In this document: in pieces, positions 1 to 5,214 of the stretch
Numbering within the stretch: position 1 is the stretch's first letter
Layout of the letters: the number at the start of each line of letters is the position of its first letter
Assembly (NCBI GenBank): GCA_012514255.1
Contig: JAAZAP010000280.1
Coordinates: forward strand, 1 to 5,214
Length of the DNA: 5,214 nt
Direction of reading: 5' to 3'
Source: Bacteroidales bacterium
Lineage (GTDB): Bacteria > Bacteroidota > Bacteroidia > Bacteroidales > VadinHA17
Program-made: the position numbers and the translations under genes
The notes under the pieces: model-generated
Told to the model about the DNA's origin: nothing
Database searches by the model: none
The model's input: only the letters and a program-made list of their open reading frames with translations

Positions 1-361
1 CGCGATGATTGTCTTGTTACGGTCAAGAATGTATATCAGTGGAGTTGATTCAACGTTGTAGAAATAGTCGAACCTGCTCATCCGCTGAGGATCCCAGCCA
101 TTGATCCAGGTCAGACCGTGGTCAATGTCGTCCTTCAGCAGATAGGTGACTGTTTCTATACCCCGGTGCGGATGCCATGGAAATCCCTTGATATAGTCCT
201 CCGGATTTGAAGAATCAAATCCGTCAAGCATCAGAAAAGGATCAAAATCCCTGATTGTTCTGTACCCCAGCACCCTGCGCAAACGAACGCCGGCACCGTC
301 AACGGCATGCTGACCTCTGACCGCCTGGCAGACCGGGGTAAATTATATGGTTTCTGATCAC
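1..361 (-). pseudogene. Frameshifted pirin N-terminal part joined in frame to a TlpA-like thioredoxin C-terminal part (partial)
   Basis: The open frame begins after a TAA at 345-343 and runs out of the window at position 1. Codons from about 312 to 115 read as the first half of a pirin (cupin, Fe-binding): a DGAGVRLRRVLG segment, DFDPFLMLDGFD, then GFPWHPHRGIETVTYLL, which holds the first two metal-ligand histidines (codons 174-172 and 168-166). After the His-Gly codons at 120-115 the protein stops resembling pirin. It continues as LTWINGWDP, then YNVESTPLIYILDRNKTIIA, which is the cis-proline (TP) end of a TlpA/DUF5106-like thioredoxin fold. The second pirin ligand pair (His and Glu of the GRGIxHxE region) is absent. 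No ATG lies in frame. A GTG at 361-359 overlaps the upstream stop (GTGA), but its frame ends soon; dropping one base from the C run at 338-335 joins it to the pirin frame (VIRNHIIYPVCQAV). The segment could be a decayed gene, a real fusion or an assembly chimera. Family recognition is by eye for both halves and is fairly sure. Confidence 0.7.
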
Positions 362-1200
362 TGCCCCATTGCCCGGACTACAAAACGGCGCGAAAACTGC
401 GGACGCGCCATGGCATCCAGAACTTCTGTCCTGAAGATTTCGTTAGCCTTTTCCTCGCCAAACTCCTTGATCAGGGGTGGGAGCATCGCATATGCCCCGG
501 GGGTGCTGACTGCCGGATCCATAAGCCAGATTAAGGTATATGATCCGTCCTCATTGGCCTTGAGCGATTCCAGCATCCTGGCAGCCCTCACGGCGGGGCT
601 GTTTTCCTTTTGTATCAGTGGAAGGAAAACATCCATGGTAAATTTTTTGATCTCCTCAACCCTGTCTGCCTTGATATAGTTATAGATGATCAGAACGGTG
701 TCATTCTCAACACCCCTGGCTATTGGCGGAGGATTATCCGAATTGAATATGTCACGGAATATCTTCCATTCTTTGCCAGTCTTCTTCCATATGACTATAA
801 ACTTGCCATTGTCAACAACAAAATTGTCGCCGGCAAAAATAGTGTATCTGCCATACTCAATCAATTCGTTACCGCATCCGGAGACATCGGTAGTCTCCAG
901 TTTGACATTATTGATGCCGGCGTTGATGGCACCCTGCCAGTAGGCCACTATATTGTCAGTTCCTGACACGGAGGGAGCCCCCGGGACCATCAGCTGCGCA
1001 TCATCAGTGTAGAAAGCAGCGAGACCGTCAGCATTGCCGCTGCCAAAGAGATCAACAAACCTGCTGGTTATCTCTTCGATGCTGCTTTTCAGTTTGGCAT
1101 TATCCTGTCCTGATGCGGAAGAACATGCCGGCAGGAGGAGAGCAACCGTGACCGCGAAGGCCAGGTAAGATTGTAGCACTTTCAGTACAATTGTCTTCAT
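358..1200 (-). CDS. Lipoprotein with NTF2/SnoaL-like (DUF4440-type) domain and an unrecognised C-terminal domain
   Basis: This 280-residue protein begins with a lipoprotein signal peptide: basic MKTIVLK, a hydrophobic stretch to residue 25, then a lipobox LPAC with Cys26. The mature protein would be anchored by lipid outside the cytoplasm. Residues about 37-155 look like a SnoaL/DUF4440 NTF2-fold domain: a helix with ITSRFVDLFGSGNADGLAAFYTDDAQLMVPG, a GTDNIVAYWQGAI helix, then beta strands ending in KTGKEWKIFRDIFNSD. Such domains form cone-shaped pockets in enzymes or binding proteins, and no substrate can be named here. Residues about 160-280 form a second domain (VLIIYNYIKADRVEEIKKFTMDV, then DGSYTLIWLMDP). 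Its alternation of strands and helices recalls a dimeric alpha/beta-barrel (ABM-like) fold, but this is a guess. The ATG at 1200 gives the full signal peptide. No clear Shine-Dalgarno sequence is visible. It is preceded by a -7-like box and a tandem operator, and its TGA overlaps the GTG of the pirin-like frame. Confidence 0.88.
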   Translation of the reverse strand: MKTIVLKVLQSYLAFAVTVALLLPACSSASGQDNAKLKSSIEEITSRFVDLFGSGNADGLAAFYTDDAQLMVPGAPSVSGTDNIVAYWQGAINAGINNVKLETTDVSGCGNELIEYGRYTIFAGDNFVVDNGKFIVIWKKTGKEWKIFRDIFNSDNPPPIARGVENDTVLIIYNYIKADRVEEIKKFTMDVFLPLIQKENSPAVRAARMLESLKANEDGSYTLIWLMDPAVSTPGAYAMLPPLIKEFGEEKANEIFRTEVLDAMARPQFSRRFVVRAMGQ

Positions 1201-1238
1201 AGCTTTTCAGATAAGTTGTTACTAAAGATTTAACAGAT

Positions 1239-1246
1239 CAAAATTA
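1239..1246 (-). promoter_or_regulatory. Bacteroidota-type -7 box for the lipoprotein transcription unit
   Basis: On the minus strand the bases read TAATTTTG, an exact match to the Bacteroidota -7 consensus TAnnTTTG, 38 bp before the ATG. No TTTG lies 19-21 bp upstream where the -33 element should be. A promoter lacking its -33 element is what one expects when an activator must recruit polymerase, and the tandem operator at 1278-1311 ends just upstream of that place. The promoter role is inferred from consensus and position. Confidence 0.5.
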
Positions 1247-1277
1247 GGCCCGCAATGACCGTTTATACTTGCTGATT

Positions 1278-1311
1278 CGTACCAAAATCTAACGTTTTCG
1301 TCCCAAAATCT
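1278..1311 (-). promoter_or_regulatory. Tandem 21-bp-spaced operator, copy 1 (candidate binding site of the AraC-type regulator)
   Basis: The plus strand carries CGTACCAAAATCT at 1278-1290 and CGTCCCAAAATCT at 1299-1311, identical at 12 of 13 positions and exactly 21 bp apart (two helical turns). On the minus strand, in the direction of the lipoprotein gene, this reads AGATTTTGGnACG twice. Direct repeats with about 21-bp spacing are how AraC itself reads its I1-I2 half-sites, and the regulator encoded next door has an AraC-type output domain. The same pair occurs at 4924-4956 before the regulator's own operon. The repeat is seen directly; the binding protein is inferred. Confidence 0.62.
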
Positions 1312-1319
1312 GCTTTTAG

Positions 1320-3581
1320 CTATTTGACGGGTTTTCCGGAGATATAGGCAGAGGGATTAACACCAAACTGTTCCCTGAAGTGGCGTGCGAAATTGGACTG
1401 GCTGGAGAAACCGACCCGGTACATGACCTGTGCGACATTGTTGTGACCTTTTCTGAACATGGCTGCAGCAGTTTTCAGCCGTATAGACCTCAGCAATCCG
1501 GCAGGCGAGTAACCTGTCAGCGCCTCTATCTTCCTGTAGAGCTGGGTCCTGCTGATGTACAGCTCATTGCAGAGGGAACTTACATGAAAATCAGGATTGG
1601 CAATATGCTCCTTCATCAGGTCGATCACCTTTTGCATCAGGGTGTCCTGTGGCACAGGGATAGCTGACTCGTCAGGTGCAGTAAGGAGCTCCCTCCGGTA
1701 TCTGTCACGGATTCTCGCGGAGGTCTCCAGATGATTCCTGATTTTGATGGAGAGCTCAAGCATGTCAAATGGTTTGCTGATGTAGTCATCGGCCCCGCAG
1801 TCGAGACCCGTGATGGTACTATGCCTGTCAGCACGGGCTGTGAGCATTATTACAGGGATATGTCCTGTCTTCTCATTCTGCTTGATCCTGCGGCAAAGCT
1901 CATAACCGTCGGTAACCGGCATCATCACATCAGTGACGATTAGGTCGGGGATATTCTGAATGGCTGCAGTGAATCCCTCTTCTCCGTCGAAGGCCTCCAG
2001 AACTGTCCACTCCTTTGAAAGGCTGCCGGCAATAAATGAATTCAATTCTTTGTTATCCTCGACGATCAGAATGCAGGATCTGCTTTCCGGAGTGTTATCA
2101 AGGCTCTTTTGTTGCCTGTTACCGGCCAGTTGCGTTGAAGCCGGATCGGGTACTGCATTGGCAGACGAGCCAGCCCGAGTCAGTGAGGCAGAGCCGGGGG
2201 CACATATCGTATTAACGTTAGTATCTGCCAGTTCACTATCAGAGTAAGCGTTCCGGCTTACCGGTATGCGAACGGTAAATGTGGATCCCCGGCCCGGCCG
2301 ACTGTCAACCTCCACGGTACCGTGATGCAGTGCAGCCAGTTTCCTTACCAGGTATAGACCGATACCGGTACCACCTGCGGCCTTGTGCACGTTGCCATCC
2401 GACCTGTAGAACCTTTCGAATATTTTTTCCTTTTCTTTTGCGGGAATACCCGGGCCCGTGTCCTTCACAACGAAAACGGCCCGGGTCTCTCCTTTCCTGC
2501 TTTTATCTGCAGATACGGTGAACTCTACCCTTCCTTTTTCCGGAGTATACTTGAAGGCATTGTCAAGAATATTTGTCAGGATCTTTTCAAGTTTATCCTC
2601 ATCAAACCAGGAATCTCTAAAGCTGCCTGAAATGCTGAAATTAAATTCAATCCCTGTTTTTCCTGCAATAACAAAAAACGATTTGGCAACCCGGGTTACC
2701 AGGTCTCCCAGGCTGTTGTTGTCTGCCATAAGTCGTTCCGAATCTGTCTCCAGCCTTGACATGTCAAGCAACTGATCTATCAGCTGCTTCAGCCTGAGTG
2801 CATTGTTGATAACAACGCCCAGTGATTCGAGCCTGCTCTCCTCTTCATCGGGATCCATGCCGGCCTTAAGTTGCTCAAGTAATCCGAGAACAAGTGTTAG
2901 TGGTGTCCGGAACTCATGTGAAATATTCGAAATAAATTCTGTCTTGAACCGGTCGGCTTCATACAGTTTTATAAACTCAGTTTTCCTGAAGTAACTGGTC
3001 AGAAGGATCACCACCGCCTCTATTGCAGATACATCCTCATCCGTAAGATCAAGGTACACGGTCTTGTCGATTACCCTTATGCCTGTAATTATTATCAGCC
3101 TTATATCATCATTGTGACAGACATGATAGATTATCATGCTCAGGAAACCGAACCTCTTTTTTATCTCGTCAATTACCTGATTTTCTGTTGTTTTGCTGTT
3201 GAGGAGAATATATTTTTCAAATGCAGGCATCTGAGCCGGCGTAATGGTCTCAAATGCCATATAATCAATGCTTTCGTCCACCTGTGTATCACGAAAACTC
3301 ACCAGACTGTAATCTCCGGAATGATCTTCAGAAGGCTCATAAATGTAGGTTGCGGCCATTTCGAGGCTTGAATCTATCAGGCTGGCCACTTCGTCAAGCA
3401 GCTCCCTGTCGCTCTTTGGAAAACCTATAGCTTTCTGGATGTCAACAAGTAATTTGAAAGCTTTTTGCTGCCTGGAGAGAAGAGCTTTTGTGTTGGTTAA
3501 AAGGTAATCAAACCGTGTGAGTTCCCTCACAAGTTCCTTATTTTGTGAAACCAGATACTCAATCCTTTTTTCCTGACTCAT
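1320..3581 (-). CDS. Soluble hybrid two-component regulator: GAF-histidine kinase-receiver-AraC/HTH_18
   Basis: This 753-residue protein joins a sensor kinase and its transcription factor in one chain. Residues 1-45 are a likely coiled coil, and about 48-198 look like a GAF-type sensor. The HisKA H-box SHEFRTPLT carries His222. The ATPase domain has its N-box at 337-346 (NILDNAFKYT), G1 DTGPGIP at 374-380, the F-box FERFYR at 388-393 and G2 GGTGIGL at 403-409. After a low-complexity linker (about 445-500) comes a receiver with acidic Glu508/Asp509, phosphoacceptor Asp551 (VTDVMMP), Thr581 and Lys603 (SKPFD). Residues about 650-750 are an AraC-type double helix-turn-helix ending in VGFSSQSNFARHFREQFGVNPS. 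All catalytic residues seem present. There is no signal peptide or membrane segment, so it is far shorter than the classic Bacteroidota hybrids (usually about 1300 residues or more with a periplasmic sensor) and must sense a cytoplasmic cue or partner. It begins 10 bp after the FIST gene and is probably co-transcribed with it. The ATG at 3581 fits; no Shine-Dalgarno sequence is visible. Confidence 0.95.
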   Translation of the reverse strand: MSQEKRIEYLVSQNKELVRELTRFDYLLTNTKALLSRQQKAFKLLVDIQKAIGFPKSDRELLDEVASLIDSSLEMAATYIYEPSEDHSGDYSLVSFRDTQVDESIDYMAFETITPAQMPAFEKYILLNSKTTENQVIDEIKKRFGFLSMIIYHVCHNDDIRLIIITGIRVIDKTVYLDLTDEDVSAIEAVVILLTSYFRKTEFIKLYEADRFKTEFISNISHEFRTPLTLVLGLLEQLKAGMDPDEEESRLESLGVVINNALRLKQLIDQLLDMSRLETDSERLMADNNSLGDLVTRVAKSFFVIAGKTGIEFNFSISGSFRDSWFDEDKLEKILTNILDNAFKYTPEKGRVEFTVSADKSRKGETRAVFVVKDTGPGIPAKEKEKIFERFYRSDGNVHKAAGGTGIGLYLVRKLAALHHGTVEVDSRPGRGSTFTVRIPVSRNAYSDSELADTNVNTICAPGSASLTRAGSSANAVPDPASTQLAGNRQQKSLDNTPESRSCILIVEDNKELNSFIAGSLSKEWTVLEAFDGEEGFTAAIQNIPDLIVTDVMMPVTDGYELCRRIKQNEKTGHIPVIMLTARADRHSTITGLDCGADDYISKPFDMLELSIKIRNHLETSARIRDRYRRELLTAPDESAIPVPQDTLMQKVIDLMKEHIANPDFHVSSLCNELYISRTQLYRKIEALTGYSPAGLLRSIRLKTAAAMFRKGHNNVAQVMYRVGFSSQSNFARHFREQFGVNPSAYISGKPVK

Positions 3582-3591
3582 ATCTGACAGG

Positions 3592-4824
3592 TTAAGACTG
3601 CCTGGACTTTTCTCTGCTGAAAATGCACAGCACCCCGGTCCAGTCGAGGGGCATTACCTTACCCTTTACCCTGGCGATTTCCACTCCGGAATAAATACCC
3701 AGCAGAGGCATTATGGAGCCTATGGTTTCCTGTATCTCTTCCGATTCCTCCCTTTCGGTTCCGAAATATCGCTTCACCCTGCCCAGGCATGAGATATAGA
3801 ATGCAAAGATAGGCTCCCTCTCTTTCAGGGAATCAAGCAACTGCCCGGCACTCTTTGAGATCATGTCTGTCTGGATTGATCTTCTCATGAACTGAAAAGT
3901 ATCTCCCTCTTTCAGGTCGCCTTCCATAAGTGAGATGGCTCCTGTCTCTTCATCCACACCGAAAACCAGTCTGTTTACATAGTTCTCCTCAATGAACGGC
4001 CCGTATTTATCGCCTTTGTTGACTCCAATTGTAATGAAGAACATCGCCTTATCCCAGTTAGTTAATGTAGGATCACCAAGATATTCCGTTGCCACCTCAA
4101 TTGCGGGCCTGTTGTCCACTTCAAGTATCAGGTTGCCGGAGGCCCTGGTTATCCGATGGTAGTCCGACGCCGGCTTGCAGCCATGCATTATGGTAGTGTC
4201 AAGTCTTATATTTCCGTTGAATACAAGTGACATTAATGAATCCCTGTAGATCTTCCGGTTGTCCCACATTTCTGTTTTCTTCATATTCATGATTCCCGAA
4301 GCTAATCCAACTCCGGCCATTGAAGGCAGTCCTCCCATCTCTTCATCCATACCTGACAGAATTGGGGTTGCCTGGTAGAATATATTAAGCGGGTCGGGAG
4401 GATTGCGCGTTGAGTCATAGAATAGAAGGAGAGCCGGATCTTCATAATCTTTCATGAAGCCAAGTGTCCGTCCCATCTCCTTCCCGGCAAGGTATTCGTC
4501 GCCGAGAATATTTTCAACGACTTCTGTCCTGAAATCGATGCCGGCTTCAGAGACAACCATAATACCTGCATGAAATCCCTCATATCCGAGGTAGTCGTTG
4601 GTTATGACACCAACGGAGGTTCCGCCTGCAATAACGCATTCATCGCCGATGACTGATTTCACACCCCTGAGGAGTGATTCCGGATCATGCTCGGCTGAGG
4701 CAAACACCAATGCGAGATCTGCCTTTTCCGTTCCGGCCCTGTTCATTGCCGTCTCAGCCATCTCCCGGCCGGCATCAAGGGAGTTCGGGCTGGTGCTGAA
4801 TGATACTCCGATTTTTGTGGACAT
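3592..4824 (-). CDS. FIST-domain sensory protein (FIST_N + FIST_C)
   Basis: This 410-residue protein consists of a FIST module and little else. Residues about 36-220 match FIST_N (DLALVFAS, then VIGDECVIAGGTSVGVI, a GFHAGIMVV strand, DPALLLFYDS, and GGLPSMAGVGLASG). Residues about 230-403 match FIST_C (AIEVATEYLG, MFFITIGV, the FYISCLGR strand at 342-349, and the closing PLLGIYSGVEIARVKGKV, followed by WTGVLCIFS). FIST domains are known as sensory domains near signalling proteins; the NosP subgroup binds haem, senses nitric oxide and controls a neighbouring histidine kinase. This protein has no signal peptide or membrane segment and no kinase, cyclase or methyl-accepting part, so its output is probably by contact with the hybrid kinase encoded 10 bp downstream. 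Its only histidines are 46, 85, 214 and 223, the candidates if a haem is bound. The ATG at 4824 leads straight into the usual N-terminal strand (KIGVSFS). Family assignment is firm; ligand and partner are inferred. Confidence 0.92.
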   Translation of the reverse strand: MSTKIGVSFSTSPNSLDAGREMAETAMNRAGTEKADLALVFASAEHDPESLLRGVKSVIGDECVIAGGTSVGVITNDYLGYEGFHAGIMVVSEAGIDFRTEVVENILGDEYLAGKEMGRTLGFMKDYEDPALLLFYDSTRNPPDPLNIFYQATPILSGMDEEMGGLPSMAGVGLASGIMNMKKTEMWDNRKIYRDSLMSLVFNGNIRLDTTIMHGCKPASDYHRITRASGNLILEVDNRPAIEVATEYLGDPTLTNWDKAMFFITIGVNKGDKYGPFIEENYVNRLVFGVDEETGAISLMEGDLKEGDTFQFMRRSIQTDMISKSAGQLLDSLKEREPIFAFYISCLGRVKRYFGTEREESEEIQETIGSIMPLLGIYSGVEIARVKGKVMPLDWTGVLCIFSREKSRQS

Positions 4825-4865
4825 AGGATGGGAATATTAGGTAATTAGCATGGCAGGAATGCTCA

Positions 4866-4876
4866 AGGAACTTCCT
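4866..4876. repeat. Short perfect dyad AGGAA-C-TTCCT in the FIST leader
   Basis: An 11-bp inverted repeat, AGGAACTTCCT, lies in the untranslated leader of the FIST gene, just downstream of the predicted -7 box and so near the expected transcription start. It could be a second operator, but arms of five bases arise easily by chance and no second copy was seen. Confidence 0.2.
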
Positions 4877-4885
4877 GGCAACTAT

Positions 4886-4893
4886 TAAAATTA
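4886..4893 (-). promoter_or_regulatory. -7-like box for the FIST-hybrid regulator operon
   Basis: The minus strand reads TAATTTTA, one base from the Bacteroidota consensus TAnnTTTG and one base from the box before the lipoprotein gene. It starts 31 bp after the near edge of the tandem operator; the other unit has the same interval at 32 bp. As there, no TTTG stands at the -33 place. The leader to the ATG would be about 60 bases. Support rests on the matching architecture of the two promoters rather than on this box alone. Confidence 0.42.
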
Positions 4894-4923
4894 CGCTATT
4901 AACATGAGACAGAGCATAATATT

Positions 4924-4956
4924 TGTACCAAAATGTACCCCTGGCGTTCCAAAATG
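4924..4956 (-). promoter_or_regulatory. Tandem 21-bp-spaced operator, copy 2 (candidate autoregulatory site)
   Basis: The plus strand has TGTACCAAAATG at 4924-4935 and CGTTCCAAAATG at 4945-4956, matching at 10 of 12 positions and exactly 21 bp apart. All four half-sites of the window share GTnCCAAAAT in the same orientation relative to the downstream gene. This copy stands 100 bp before the FIST start codon, so the hybrid regulator would control its own operon. The flanks and the spacer differ from copy 1, so the likeness is not simply a recent duplication of a longer segment. Confidence 0.6.
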
Positions 4957-5010
4957 CGGAGGTGTCTCACCATAGGTCAAAAAAAGCAAACAGTTCACTT
5001 GAATGACTGA

Positions 5011-5214
5011 AAAAATTTAACCAAGTTTATCAAAATCACTTCCGAGAAAGTTGTACTTAACGATGCATTGATTGAAAAGTCACAGAAACTACTTGGGATA
5101 AAAGGGTATTATACCAATCTGGAAGAGAAAACAGCGACCAATCAAAGTATCATCGAGCGTTATCACGAGCTTTACAGGATCGAGCAAGCCTTCCGGATAT
5201 CAAAGCATGATTTA
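5011..5214 (+). pseudogene. 5'-truncated IS4/IS1634-type transposase, C-terminal part, continuing past the window
   Basis: After a TGA at 5008-5010 the frame is open to the window end and reads as the C-terminal region of a DDE transposase of the IS4 superfamily, near the IS1634 group. It contains KVVLNDALIEKSQKLLGIKGYYTN and then ERYHELYRIEQAFRISKHDL. The latter fits the YREK-type signature around the third catalytic residue: Tyr, then RIE with the catalytic Glu, then six residues to Lys. The Arg of the signature is replaced by Leu, a change I believe also occurs in IS1634-type enzymes. The two catalytic aspartates should lie far upstream, but that place holds the FIST promoter region, so the 5' part is missing. 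No ATG begins the frame. The 3' end may be intact beyond the window. This is the only plus-strand coding sequence here and faces away from the FIST operon. Confidence 0.75.

Noticed and set aside
347..966. Plus-strand open frames (347-679, 610-966, 686-943) opposite the lipoprotein gene
   Set aside because: They overlap a well-supported minus-strand gene with signal peptide and domain structure. Their translations show no recognisable motif.
1291..1296. AACGTT palindrome between the two half-sites of operator copy 1
   Set aside because: It is a six-base palindrome, expected by chance, and is absent from the spacer of the second operator copy.
1278..1311. The TTTTGG repeats as -33 (TTTG) promoter elements
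   Set aside because: The TTTG closest to the gene lies too far from the TAATTTTG box for the usual 19-21 bp spacing. The exact 21-bp repetition in two places fits a protein-binding site better.
1201..1319. A terminator between the hybrid regulator and the lipoprotein gene
   Set aside because: I found no GC-rich hairpin followed by a T run on the minus strand. Read-through into the lipoprotein gene therefore cannot be excluded, but no terminator can be annotated.
1380..3371. Several plus-strand open frames and one minus-strand frame (1637-1834) within the hybrid regulator gene
   Set aside because: The regulator frame has all kinase, receiver and AraC motifs in order across this span. The others are rich in Ser, Arg, Pro and Cys, as expected of shadow frames.
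4598..4840. Plus-strand open frame of 80 codons opposite the FIST start
   Set aside because: It is antisense to the conserved FIST_N segment and covers the FIST start codon. No motif or promoter supports it.
4961..4971. GGTG-TCT-CACC inverted repeat as an insertion-sequence end or hairpin
   Set aside because: The four-base arms are too short, it is not adjacent to a visible element end, and no partner copy lies in the window.

Overview
The window looks like a piece of a Bacteroidota (probably Bacteroidales-like) chromosome. The evidence is a histidine kinase fused to a response regulator and an AraC-type DNA-binding domain (the hybrid two-component architecture typical of this phylum), promoter elements close to the Bacteroidota -7 consensus TAnnTTTG, starts without a clear Shine-Dalgarno sequence, and a TlpA-type thioredoxin tail of a kind common in this phylum. 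All intact genes lie on the minus strand, so they read from right to left.

Layout from right to left. At 5011-5214 on the plus strand is the C-terminal part of an IS4/IS1634-type DDE transposase, lacking its 5' part and running out of the window. Next is a regulatory region (about 4825-4960) with a 21-bp-spaced direct repeat and a -7-like box. It stands before a two-gene operon made of a stand-alone FIST-domain protein (4824 to 3592) and, 10 bp downstream, a soluble GAF-histidine kinase-receiver-AraC hybrid regulator (3581 to 1320). A 119-bp intergenic region (1201-1319) follows and carries a second copy of the same repeat and -7 box arrangement. It precedes a lipoprotein with an NTF2/SnoaL-like domain and an unrecognised C-terminal domain (1200 to 358). 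The lipoprotein stop codon overlaps a GTG (GTGA) that begins a damaged pirin-like reading frame. That frame needs a one-base shift and then switches, after about 75 codons, to the C-terminal part of a TlpA/thioredoxin-like protein that leaves the window at position 1.

How it may work together (inference): the FIST protein is a candidate small-ligand sensor acting with the cytoplasmic hybrid kinase. Phosphorelay from H222 to D551 would activate the AraC-type domain, which would bind the motif YGTnCCAAAATS. That motif occurs four times, as two tandem pairs each with exactly 21-bp spacing. Both pairs lie 31-32 bp upstream of a TAATTTTG/TAATTTTA box, one in front of the regulator's own operon and one in front of the lipoprotein-pirin unit. 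The window therefore appears to hold a compact self-regulated sensory circuit with its local target promoter. The shared operator is the most interesting signal here.
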